NCBI GenBank assembly: GCA_025929595.1
Contig: JAICQA010000178.1
Span: 1 to 5,976, forward strand
DNA: 5,976 nucleotides
Source: Xanthobacteraceae bacterium
GTDB taxonomy: Bacteria; Pseudomonadota; Alphaproteobacteria; Rhizobiales; Xanthobacteraceae
Direction of reading: 5' to 3'
The position numbers and the translations under genes were made by a program. The notes beneath the pieces were generated by a model. That model saw only the letters and a list, made by a program, of their open reading frames with translations, was not told the DNA's origin and searched no databases. Positions 1 to 5,828 of the stretch are shown here, in pieces. The first letter of the stretch is position 1. Each line of letters opens with the position of its first letter.

Positions 1-413
1 ACACCTGGGCCACCGTCGGCTCCTGCGCGCAGATCGGAAGGAACTGCCACATCTCCGGCGGCGCCGGCATCGGCGGCGTGCTGGAGCCGGTGCAGGCCGG
101 CCCCGTCGTGATCGAGGACGATTGCTTCATCGGCGCGCGCGCCGAGGTCGCCGAAGGCGTCATCGTGCGCAAGGGCTCGGTGCTCTCCATGGGTGTCTAT
201 CTCGGCGCTTCGACCAAGATCGTCGATCGCGAGAGCGGCAAGATTTATATGGGCGAAGTGCCGCCCTACTCCGTCGTCGTCTCCGGCACGCTGCCGGGCC
301 GCTCCGGGCCCGGCAACGAGCCCGCCCCTTCTCTATACTGCGCGGTGATCGTCAAGCGCGTGGATGAGAAGACGCGGGCCAAGACCTCGATCAACGAATT
401 GCTGCGAGACTGA
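1..413 (+). CDS. dapD: 2,3,4,5-tetrahydropyridine-2,6-dicarboxylate N-succinyltransferase (DapD), 3' part only
   Basis: DapD transfers succinyl from succinyl-CoA to tetrahydrodipicolinate, the first committed step of the succinylase branch to mDAP and lysine in the cytoplasm. The gene enters from the left edge; the first whole codon is at 3, and 136 codons plus TGA are visible, about half of the usual 274-285 residues. The fragment reads TWATVGSCAQIG, then SGGAGIGGVLEP, CFIGARAEV, SMGVYLG, PPYSVVVSGTLP and SLYCAVIVKRVD, and ends INELLRD. These are the hallmark segments of the left-handed beta-helix and C-terminal domain of DapD. The hexapeptide pattern (IGxxxxI-type turns) is clear in the first 60 visible residues. 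It is followed by dapE on the same strand after 133 bases, consistent with a lysine/mDAP gene group. I see no frameshift or missing segment. Identity is very secure; only the 5' end is unseen. Confidence 0.97.
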   Translation, partial: TWATVGSCAQIGRNCHISGGAGIGGVLEPVQAGPVVIEDDCFIGARAEVAEGVIVRKGSVLSMGVYLGASTKIVDRESGKIYMGEVPPYSVVVSGTLPGRSGPGNEPAPSLYCAVIVKRVDEKTRAKTSINELLRD

Positions 414-452
414 ACGAGTGGGAACGCTGAGACGTCGGACAAGTGATCTCCG

Positions 453-538
453 CTCGTCCCCGCGAAGGCGGGGACCAGGGCGGCGTCGCCTGAACTTTCT
501 GTTGTTGCGGGCTGGATTCCCGCTTGCGCGGAAATGAG
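453..538. repeat. Composite inverted repeat (REPIN-like, paired hairpins) between dapD and dapE
   Basis: Two arms, about 453-481 and 509-538, are imperfect reverse complements of each other, separated by about 27 bases. Each arm is itself a hairpin. The left one (456-475) has a perfect 8-bp stem, GTCCCCGC/GCGGGGAC, with loop GAAG. The right one (516-535) has stem ATTCCCGC/GCGGAAAT with one mismatch and loop TTGC. Two inward-facing palindromes around a short spacer is the layout of REP doublets (REPINs) and similar small non-autonomous dispersed repeats. That this sequence is dispersed in the genome is inference, as only one copy of this type lies in the window. In mRNA it would form a strong structure between dapD and dapE. 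No T-run follows, so it is not a classical intrinsic terminator. Confidence 0.75.
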
Positions 539-542
539 AGGG
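536..542 (+). promoter_or_regulatory. Ribosome binding site of dapE, touching the repeat
   Basis: GAGAGGG is a good Shine-Dalgarno match and lies 4 bases before the dapE ATG at 547. Its first bases coincide with the outer end of the right arm of the composite repeat (up to about 538), so folding of the repeat RNA could affect access of ribosomes to dapE. It supports the chosen start. The effect on translation is inference. Confidence 0.6.
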
Positions 543-546
543 TAAC

Positions 547-1695
547 ATGCAAGCCGATCCTGTCGCCATCGCGCAATCGCTGATCCGCTGCCGCTCGGTT
601 ACGCCGGCGGAAGGCGGCGCGCTGCGCTTTCTGGAGCGGCTGTTCAAGGACGCGGGCTTCGAGGCGCATCGCGTCACGTTCGACGCGCCCGGCACGCCTT
701 CAGTCGAGAACCTGTTCGCGAAGATCGGCAGCGGCGCGCCGCATCTTGCGTTTGCCGGCCACACCGACGTGGTGCCGCCGGGCGAGGAAGCGCGCTGGAA
801 GCACGGTGCGTTTTCGGGTGACGTGAAGGACGGCGTGCTCTACGGCCGAGGCGCCGTGGACATGAAGGGCGGGATCGCGGCCTTTGCCGGGGCCGCGCTC
901 GATTACGCGAAGGCGAACAAGGGCAAGCCCAAGGGCACGATCTCCTTCCTCATCACCGGCGACGAGGAAGGGCCGGGCGTGAACGGCACGGTGAAGTTGC
1001 TGGCCTGGGCCAAGGAGCGCGGCGAAGTGTTCGACCACTGCATCGTCGGCGAGCCGACGAGCGTCACGACGCTCGGCGACACGATCAAGATCGGCCGGCG
1101 CGGCTCGCTCTCGGGCACGCTCACCATCGCTGGCAAGGCCGGGCATGTCGCCTACCCGCACCATGCCGACAACCCGATCCGCGCGCTGATCGCGATCCTG
1201 AACAAGTTGCAAGAGCCGCTCGATGACGGCTCATGGCATTTCGACCGCTCGAACTTCGAGGTGGTTTCGGTCGATGTGGGGAACGCCGCGTTCAACGTCA
1301 TTCCCGGCGAGGCGAAGGCGAAGTTCAACGTGCGCTTCAACGACAAGCACACGCCGCAGAGCCTGAAGGAACTGATCAAGCTGCGCGCGCGTGAGGCGGC
1401 GCCGACGGCGCAGGTGAAGTTCGACTGGGAGCCCGCGAGCGACAGCTTCATCACGCAGCCGGGGCCGTTCGTGGACCTGATCGCGGGCGCGATCGCGGAC
1501 GTGACCGGCAAAAAGCCCGCGCTCACCACCGGCGGCGGGACATCCGACGCGCGCTTTGTGAAAGACTACTGCCCGGTGGTGGATTTCGGCCTTGTGGGCC
1601 AGACCATGCACCAGATCGACGAGCATGTGCCGGTCGCGGACTTGCAGCAGCTCGCCAAGATTTACGGGCGCGTATTGGAGCGGTATTTCTCTTGA
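547..1695 (+). CDS. dapE: Succinyl-diaminopimelate desuccinylase (DapE)
   Basis: DapE is a cytoplasmic di-zinc M20 metallohydrolase that cleaves N-succinyl-LL-diaminopimelate to LL-diaminopimelate and succinate, on the way to mDAP and lysine. The 382-residue product matches the usual 375-385. Metal and catalytic residues known from the family are all present: H72 and D74 in GHTDVVPP, D105 in VDMKGG, catalytic E140 and ligand E141 in GDEEG, E169 in GEPT, and H355 in TMHQIDE. GTSDARF (331-337) is also typical. The lid/dimerisation domain lies at about 180-295. The ATG at 547 is preceded by GAGAGGG. It follows dapD in the same direction with 133 bases between, mostly a composite repeat. Its stop codon is directly followed, at 1696, by a second composite repeat that forms the whole junction with convergent truA. 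No defect is seen. Confidence 0.98.
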   Translation: MQADPVAIAQSLIRCRSVTPAEGGALRFLERLFKDAGFEAHRVTFDAPGTPSVENLFAKIGSGAPHLAFAGHTDVVPPGEEARWKHGAFSGDVKDGVLYGRGAVDMKGGIAAFAGAALDYAKANKGKPKGTISFLITGDEEGPGVNGTVKLLAWAKERGEVFDHCIVGEPTSVTTLGDTIKIGRRGSLSGTLTIAGKAGHVAYPHHADNPIRALIAILNKLQEPLDDGSWHFDRSNFEVVSVDVGNAAFNVIPGEAKAKFNVRFNDKHTPQSLKELIKLRAREAAPTAQVKFDWEPASDSFITQPGPFVDLIAGAIADVTGKKPALTTGGGTSDARFVKDYCPVVDFGLVGQTMHQIDEHVPVADLQQLAKIYGRVLERYFS

Positions 1696-1794
1696 TCGTC
1701 GTCCCGGAAACGCGCGCAGCGCGTTATCCGGGACCGTCAGAAAATTTCAGCAAACGGTCCCGGGTCTCGCGGTGCCGCTCGCCCGGGACGACGA
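1696..1794. repeat. Composite inverted repeat (REPIN-like) at the dapE/truA convergent junction
   Basis: Left arm 1696-1736 and right arm 1755-1794 are about 40 bases each and largely reverse complements, sharing outer ends TCGTCGTCCCGG and inner ends CCGGGACCG, around an 18-base A/T-richer spacer (1737-1754). Each arm is also a hairpin. On the left, GTCCCGGA pairs with TCCGGGAC (1701-1708 with 1727-1734), plus inner ACGCG/CGCGT. On the right, GTCCCGGG pairs with CCCGGGAC (1757-1764 with 1782-1789), plus inner GCGG/CCGC. The design is the same as the repeat at 453-538, but the sequence family differs. It starts right after the dapE stop and covers the truA stop and last codons. It could act as a bidirectional transcript end or 3' stabiliser for both convergent mRNAs. 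There is no clear T-run, so terminator function is inference. Confidence 0.8.
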
Positions 1795-2535
1795 GGTTCT
1801 AGTATCCACGCGCGCAAGATACAGCCCGCACGCCGGCGCCACCGGCCCGCAGCGCGTGCGGTCTTTTGCTTGAAGCGCATCGGCGAGATTGGCGGCACTC
1901 CACTTCCCCTCGCCCACCTGCACAAGCGAGCCGACCATCGAACGCACCTGGTTGTGCAGGAACGAACGCGCCGAGGCTTCAATGCGAATCTCGTCGCCGT
2001 CGCGCGACACGTCGAGTTTGTCGAGCGTCTTCATCGGCGATTTCGCCTGGCACTCGGTCGAACGAAAAGTCGTGAAATCGTGATGACCGACGAGCTTCTG
2101 CGCCGCCTCGTGCATCGCGCGCGCGTCGAGCGGACGGGTTAAGCGCCAGGCGCGGTCGCGGTCGAGCGCGAGATCGGCGCGGCGGTTGGCGATGCGATAC
2201 AGATAATGTCGTGCTTTGGCCGAGAAACGCGCGTCAAAATCTGCGGCGACCGCTTCGACATTCAGAATAGCGACGGGTTCCGGTCGCAGATGCGCGTTGA
2301 GCGCGTCACGGATCGTGTCCGTGTCCCAGTCCTTCGCGAGATCGACATGCGCCACCTGGCCGAGGGCATGAACGCCCGCGTCGGTTCTTCCGGCACCGGA
2401 TACTTTCGGCGTCTCGCCGGCAAACTTGCTGAAGGCTTCGGTGATCGCGCCCGCGACCGAGCGGCCGTTGTCCTGCACCTGCCAGCCGACAAAGGGCGTG
2501 CCGTCATACTCGATGGCGAGCTTGTAGCGGGGCAT
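1747..2535 (-). CDS. truA: tRNA pseudouridine(38-40) synthase (TruA)
   Basis: TruA converts uridines 38, 39 and 40 of the tRNA anticodon stem-loop to pseudouridine. The 262-residue product opens with YKLAIEYDGTPFVGWQ (4-19). It carries the catalytic aspartate D52 in GAGRTDAGVHA (47-57), the ARHYLYRI segment (108-115), HHDFTTFRS (151-159) and SFLHNQVRSMVG (191-202), all family hallmarks. The ATG at 2535 is 3 bases after the stop of the acetyltransferase gene. A GGAG 6 bases upstream lies in that gene's last sense codon and the one before it, so the two are probably translationally coupled. It is the last gene of the def-fmt-GNAT-truA operon. The conserved body ends at about GLYLARVD (237-244). 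Residues 248-262 and the TGA are encoded by the right arm and spacer of the composite repeat, an apparent added tail. Identity is secure. Confidence 0.97.
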   Translation of the reverse strand: MPRYKLAIEYDGTPFVGWQVQDNGRSVAGAITEAFSKFAGETPKVSGAGRTDAGVHALGQVAHVDLAKDWDTDTIRDALNAHLRPEPVAILNVEAVAADFDARFSAKARHYLYRIANRRADLALDRDRAWRLTRPLDARAMHEAAQKLVGHHDFTTFRSTECQAKSPMKTLDKLDVSRDGDEIRIEASARSFLHNQVRSMVGSLVQVGEGKWSAANLADALQAKDRTRCGPVAPACGLYLARVDTRTSSSRASGTARPGTVC

Positions 2536-2538
2536 GAG

Positions 2539-3045
2539 TTACTCCAGGCGCGCGAACGCAGCCGGATAGCGCACCGTGCCGGATTTCGGCGCCTCCGGCG
2601 CGAGCGTGAGCGCCTGCATGTATTCGCCGTCATAAGGCGTGCGGAAGGGCTTCGCGGCGGCAGCGGAAAATCCGAAACGCTCGTAGTAAGCGGGATCGCC
2701 GAGCACAAAAACAATCTTTTCCCCGCGCGCCGCCAGCATGCGATGAGCGTCCGCGATGAGGCGCGAGCCGATTGCACGCTTCTGCCGCGCGGGCGCGACG
2801 GAGACCGGTGCAAGCGACAAGGCGCCAGCGCATGGCGGATCAAGCGTCAGCCGGGAATACAGCACATGACCGGCAATCTGGCCGCCTTCTTCCGCGACGA
2901 GCGACAGGACGACAGCGCCTTCGGCGTGGAGCGCGTCAACGAGTTTCGCTTCGGCCTCGCCGCCAAAGGCCGCGCGGTGCAGGGCGCGGAGCGCGTCGCG
3001 GTCGGCGGCCGTTTCGGGTCGGATCACGAGCGGGGGCGTGCTCAT
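2539..3045 (-). CDS. GNAT-family N-acetyltransferase, YhbS-like
   Basis: A 168-residue GNAT protein predicted to move acetyl from acetyl-CoA to an unknown amine. The N-terminus LVIRPETAADRDALRALH (6-23) is a typical GNAT beta1-alpha1. LAPVSVAP (78-85) followed by RQKRAIGSRLI (87-97) is motif A with its pyrophosphate-binding loop. VLGDPAYYERFGF (114-126) is the motif B region typical of the YhbS (COG3153) group. The usual Q/RxxGxG/A loop reads QKRAIG, so the first glycine is alanine, which may lower but need not abolish acetyl-CoA binding. Its ATG overlaps the fmt stop as ATGA, and it ends 3 bases before truA, so it is surely part of the translation operon. The only upstream SD-like sequence, AGGA, is 11 bases away, so translation probably relies on coupling to fmt. 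The substrate cannot be read from the sequence; a small molecule, a protein N-terminus or a tRNA-related target are all possible. Confidence 0.9.
   Translation of the reverse strand: MSTPPLVIRPETAADRDALRALHRAAFGGEAEAKLVDALHAEGAVVLSLVAEEGGQIAGHVLYSRLTLDPPCAGALSLAPVSVAPARQKRAIGSRLIADAHRMLAARGEKIVFVLGDPAYYERFGFSAAAAKPFRTPYDGEYMQALTLAPEAPKSGTVRYPAAFARLE
2542..2545 (-). promoter_or_regulatory. Ribosome binding site of truA inside the acetyltransferase gene end
   Basis: On the - strand GGAG spans the last base of the Leu codon and the Glu codon that precede the acetyltransferase TAA, 6 bases before the truA ATG. It fixes the truA start and implies that ribosomes ending on the upstream gene can restart on truA. 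Confidence 0.6.
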
Positions 3046-3959
3046 GCCAGGACCGTTCCTGCCTTAAGTGCCGTACCGCGCAGGAACTCCGTGGCGCTCA
3101 TGGCTTTCGCGCCGGCGCGCTGCACGTCGAGGAGCCGCACAGCGCCTTGGCCACAAGCGATGGTGAGCGAGTCGTCGAGCACCGTGCCGGGGGCGCCTTT
3201 GCCGTCAACGAGCGTCGAGCGCAGCACCTTTACGCGCACGCCATCGGTCGTCTCAAGCCAAGCGCCCGGAAAAGGCGAGAGGCCGCGAATATGATTGTGC
3301 ACCTCGCGCGCCGGACGCGACCACTCGATTTTCGTCTCGCCCTTCTCGATTTTTTTGGCGTAGGTCGCGCCTTCCGCCGGCTGCTGCTTGAAGTGGAGCG
3401 AGCCACGCTCCAACGCGGCAATGGCGCGCGCTGTCAGGTCCGCACCGACGCGCATCAGCCGGTCGTGCAACTCACCCGCCGTCTCATCGGCGCCGATCTG
3501 AACGCGTTCGGCGAGTGCGACAGGGCCTGTATCGAGCCCTTCGTCCATGCGCATCACCATCGCGCCGGTCTCGGCGTCCCCCGCCATGATCGCGCGGTTG
3601 ATCGGCGCTGCACCCCGCCAGCGCGGCAACAGCGAAGCGTGCAGGTTCAGGCAACCGAGCGGCGGCGCATCGAGAATGGCTTTGGGCAAGATCAGCCCGT
3701 AGGCGACGACGACGGCAACGTCGGCATTATGCGCGCGCAATGTCTCGGTGGCTTCCTCGCCCTTGAGCGAAGCCGGATGAAGCACCGGAATATTGGAACG
3801 CGCCGCCACTTCATGCACGGGCGAACGGCGCTCGCCCATGCCGCGGCCGGCTGCAGCGGGCGCGCGCGTGTAGACCGCGGCGATGTCATGGCCACGGCTA
3901 AGGAGCTCGATAAGCGTCGGCACGGCGAAGTCCGGCGTACCCATGAAGACGATGCGCAC
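3042..3959 (-). CDS. fmt: Methionyl-tRNA formyltransferase (Fmt)
   Basis: Fmt transfers a formyl group from 10-formyl-tetrahydrofolate to Met-tRNAfMet, making the bacterial initiator. The 305-residue product starts RIVFMGTPDFAVPTL. Its catalytic triad equivalents are N105 and H107 in NLHASLLP and D143 in GLDTGP, one position off the E. coli N106/H108/D144. SLLPRWRGAAPINRAI (109-124) is the family signature. The C-terminal OB-like domain begins near 205 and includes IRGLSPFPGAW (224-234). The start codon is GTG (3959), as the N-terminal Rossmann strand begins at once and no ATG lies closer. The start follows the def stop by 3 bases, and only a weak GGCGGA-like SD is seen, so coupling to def is likely. 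The gene ends in an ATGA overlap with the acetyltransferase gene. Adjacency to def is the classical bacterial arrangement, pairing formylation with deformylation. Confidence 0.98.
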   Translation of the reverse strand: MRIVFMGTPDFAVPTLIELLSRGHDIAAVYTRAPAAAGRGMGERRSPVHEVAARSNIPVLHPASLKGEEATETLRAHNADVAVVVAYGLILPKAILDAPPLGCLNLHASLLPRWRGAAPINRAIMAGDAETGAMVMRMDEGLDTGPVALAERVQIGADETAGELHDRLMRVGADLTARAIAALERGSLHFKQQPAEGATYAKKIEKGETKIEWSRPAREVHNHIRGLSPFPGAWLETTDGVRVKVLRSTLVDGKGAPGTVLDDSLTIACGQGAVRLLDVQRAGAKAMSATEFLRGTALKAGTVLA

Positions 3960-3962
3960 GGT

Positions 3963-4481
3963 CTATTCCGCCGCGATGCGCTTGGCGGCCTTGGTGAATT
4001 TCTTGACGACGCGGTCGCGCTTGAGCTTCGACAGATGGTCGATGAAGAGCACGCCGTTGATGTGATCGATCTCGTGCTGGATGACGCGCGCGAGCAGGCC
4101 GTCGGCCTCGATCTCCTGCTGCTTGCCATCGGCGTCGAGGAAGCGGGCACGCACGCGCTCGGGCCGAATCACCATGTCGAGATAATCCGGGATCGACAGG
4201 CAGCCTTCCTCATGCGCGATCGTCTCATCGGACTCCCACACGATCTCGGGGTTGATCATGGCGATCGGATCTTTCTCGTCGTCGCCGCGCGTGGCGTCGA
4301 TCGTGATCACGCGCTTCGGCACGCCGACCTGGATCGCCGCGAGGCCGACGCCGGGCGCGTCGTACATAGTCTCGAACATGTCGGCGACCAGTTCCTTCAC
4401 GCTCTTGTCGATCTTGACGACCGGTTCGGAGACGAGGCGGAGCTGCTTGTCGGGCAGGAAGATGATGGGGCGGATGGCCAT
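3963..4481 (-). CDS. def: Peptide deformylase (Def)
   Basis: Def removes the N-formyl group from nascent proteins at the ribosome exit, using an active-site metal (Fe2+ in vivo in the family). The 172-residue product, a usual length, has all three motifs: GVGLAAIQVG (44-53), EEGCLSIP (91-98) with metal ligand C94, and QHEIDHINGVLF (135-146) with ligands H136 and H140 and catalytic E137. The N-terminus MAIRPIIFLPDKQLRLVSEPV matches alphaproteobacterial Def, so the ATG at 4481 is the start. The frame stays open further upstream into rmuC, but that part has no Def homology. No SD precedes the ATG; the bases just before it are GCCTCC. A promoter whose predicted start point is the A of the ATG suggests a leaderless mRNA. 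It is the first gene of the def-fmt-GNAT-truA operon. The C-terminal tail is lysine/arginine-rich (KLKRDRVVKKFTKAAKR). Confidence 0.98.
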   Translation of the reverse strand: MAIRPIIFLPDKQLRLVSEPVVKIDKSVKELVADMFETMYDAPGVGLAAIQVGVPKRVITIDATRGDDEKDPIAMINPEIVWESDETIAHEEGCLSIPDYLDMVIRPERVRARFLDADGKQQEIEADGLLARVIQHEIDHINGVLFIDHLSKLKRDRVVKKFTKAAKRIAAE

Positions 4482-4487
4482 GGAGGC

Positions 4488-4516
4488 GAAATAGGGCGCG
4501 CCGCGCGGGGGGTCAA
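4488..4516 (-). promoter_or_regulatory. Predicted sigma-70-type promoter of the def operon
   Basis: On the - strand a -35-like TTGACC (4516-4511, five of six consensus bases) is followed by a 17-base G/C spacer and a -10-like TATTTC (4493-4488). Six bases, GCCTCC, separate the -10 from the A of the def ATG at 4481, so initiation at the usual distance would fall on that A. The A/T-rich hexamer stands out in very GC-rich sequence. This is a prediction by eye. Confidence 0.5.
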
Positions 4517-4536
4517 ATCGCCCGCATTCAGCGGCC

Positions 4537-4565
4537 TTGAAAAGACCCTTGCCAAAGTGTTCACT
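4537..4565 (+). promoter_or_regulatory. Possible promoter for rmuC
   Basis: TTGAAA (4537-4542) matches five of six -35 bases; 17 bases on is TTCACT (4560-4565), a poor -10 with three of six matches. An alternative -35, TTGCCA (4549-4554), pairs with an equally weak -10 near 4572. The 132-base def/rmuC gap must hold an rmuC promoter if the gene has its own, but I cannot fix which. Confidence 0.22.
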
Positions 4566-4602
4566 ATTCGTTCTTAGAGTGCGAATCGCGCTATGAGGGC
4601 GC

Positions 4603-4607
4603 AGGAG
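4603..4607 (+). promoter_or_regulatory. Ribosome binding site of rmuC
   Basis: AGGAG, 6 bases before the ATG at 4614, is a near-ideal Shine-Dalgarno sequence. It selects this start over the in-frame ATG at 4593, which would put the AGGAG inside the gene and add only seven charged residues. Confidence 0.75.
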
Positions 4608-4613
4608 AAGCTC

Positions 4614-5795
4614 ATGAGTGACGTTCTCTTCCTCCTTGGCGGCCACCCGATAACGACGGGCGAGATGCTGCTCGCCCTCGCGGCCACTGCGCTGATTCTG
4701 CTGGTTGCGGTCGCAATCAGCCTGTGGCGATCGGGCCGGCGCCGCGCGCTGGAGACCGACGATCAGGAAGCGCGTGCCGACGCCCTCGAAGACCGCCTCA
4801 CCGATCTCATGCGCGCGCAGGCGGAGTCGTCGGGCCGCATGCAGACGCTCGCGGAGATTCTCGGCACCCGTCAAGCTGAGTTGCAGCAGGCGGTGACGGA
4901 GCGGCTCGACTCCGTTTCGCACCGCCTGAGCGAGCGCATGCAATACAGCGCCGAGACGACGAACGAGAGCCTGTCGCAACTGAACGAACGGCTCGCGGTC
5001 GTCGACGCCGCACAGGCGCGGCTCGCGGAGCTCTCCTCACACATGGTGACGCTCAAGGACGTGCTCGCGAACAAGCAGGCGCGCGGTGCGTTCGGCCAAG
5101 GCCGCATGGAAGCGATCGTCTCGGACGGCTTGCCGAAGGACGCCTTCGCGTTCCAGTTCACGCTTTCGAACGGCAAGCGGCCGGACTGCGCCGTCTTTTT
5201 GCCGGGCGACGAGCGGCCGCTTATCATCGACGCCAAGTTTCCGCTCGAGGCGATCACCGCCTTCCGCGAAGCGCGCACGGAGGAAGAACGCAAGGTCTCT
5301 TCGCAGCGACTGCGCACCGACATTCAGAAACACGTCTCCGACATCGCCGACCGATATTTCCTGCCGGGCGAGACGCAGGACATGGCGCTGATGTTCGTGC
5401 CGTCGGAGTCCGTTTACGCGGACCTGCACGAACATTTCGACGACCTGGTGCAGAAGGCGTTTCGCGCCCGCGTGCTGCTCGTTTCTCCTTCGCTCCTGAT
5501 GATGGCGGTGCAGGTGCTGCAGGCGATCGTGAAAGATGCGCGCATGCGCGAGGCGGCGGAGCAGATCCGCGACGAGGTCGGCAAGCTCATGGGCGACGTC
5601 AACCGGCTGCGCGACCGCGCCTATAATCTGCAAAAGCATTTCGCGCAGGCGTCGGACGACGTCAGCCAAGTCCTGATCTCCGCCGACAAAGTCGCGAAAC
5701 GCGGCGCACAGATTGAGGCGCTGGAACTGGACGAGGGCAGCGCCGCAGAAGCGCCATTGCCCCCGATCAAGCTACGGCTGGGCGCCGCGGAATAG
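4614..5795 (+). CDS. rmuC: DNA recombination protein RmuC
   Basis: RmuC-family proteins have a predicted restriction-endonuclease-like fold; the E. coli gene is known for limiting inversions at short inverted repeats. The biochemical activity is poorly defined. The 393-residue product has one N-terminal membrane segment at about 17-38 (MLLALAATALILLVAVAISL) and then RSGRRR, predicting a cytoplasmic body. A long charged coiled coil follows at about 45-155. The RmuC domain runs from about 153 to 365: RGAFGQGRMEAIV (157-169), RPDCAVFLP (189-197), LIIDAKFPLEAI (203-214), MFVPSES (260-266) and SPSLLMM (291-297). D191 and the D206/K208 of IDAKFP fit a PD-(D/E)xK-like active site. It is shorter than E. 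coli RmuC (about 475) mainly outside the domain, as is usual in alphaproteobacteria. It is divergent from def and 33-48 bases upstream of ampG. The product is RmuC with high certainty; the DNA role is inferred from the family. Confidence 0.95.
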   Translation: MSDVLFLLGGHPITTGEMLLALAATALILLVAVAISLWRSGRRRALETDDQEARADALEDRLTDLMRAQAESSGRMQTLAEILGTRQAELQQAVTERLDSVSHRLSERMQYSAETTNESLSQLNERLAVVDAAQARLAELSSHMVTLKDVLANKQARGAFGQGRMEAIVSDGLPKDAFAFQFTLSNGKRPDCAVFLPGDERPLIIDAKFPLEAITAFREARTEEERKVSSQRLRTDIQKHVSDIADRYFLPGETQDMALMFVPSESVYADLHEHFDDLVQKAFRARVLLVSPSLLMMAVQVLQAIVKDARMREAAEQIRDEVGKLMGDVNRLRDRAYNLQKHFAQASDDVSQVLISADKVAKRGAQIEALELDEGSAAEAPLPPIKLRLGAAE

Positions 5796-5828
5796 GTGGC
5801 GCGCGCGGGATGACTTTCCGGAAATAGA

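Noticed and set aside
453..538. Possible CRISPR-like repeats or a classical intrinsic terminator between dapD and dapE
   Set aside because: There are only two arms in inverted, not direct, orientation with no spacer series, and no T-run follows either stem.
2206..3294. A 362-codon + strand frame opposite truA, the acetyltransferase and fmt
   Set aside because: Same reason: a shadow of - strand genes, with no family resemblance and no ribosome binding site in a sensible place.
2772..4577. A 601-codon open frame on the + strand, antisense to the acetyltransferase, fmt and def
   Set aside because: It lies opposite three genes with full family motifs, has an Arg/Ala/His-rich composition with no recognisable domain, and is what GC-biased third positions produce on the opposite strand.
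4593..4613. Alternative upstream ATG start for rmuC
   Set aside because: Using it would place the strong AGGAG inside the gene, and no comparable SD precedes 4593.
4482..4979. Upstream extension of the def frame into the rmuC region
   Set aside because: The extension is antisense to rmuC, shows no Def homology, and would include the predicted promoter. Def homology starts exactly at the ATG at 4481.
5037..5669. A 210-codon - strand frame inside rmuC
   Set aside because: Opposite a clear RmuC domain; low-complexity Arg/His/Leu content indicates a shadow frame.
5815..5824. Perfect 10-base palindrome TTTCCGGAAA between rmuC and ampG
   Set aside because: Too short and isolated to call an operator; chance occurrence is quite possible and no second copy is seen nearby.
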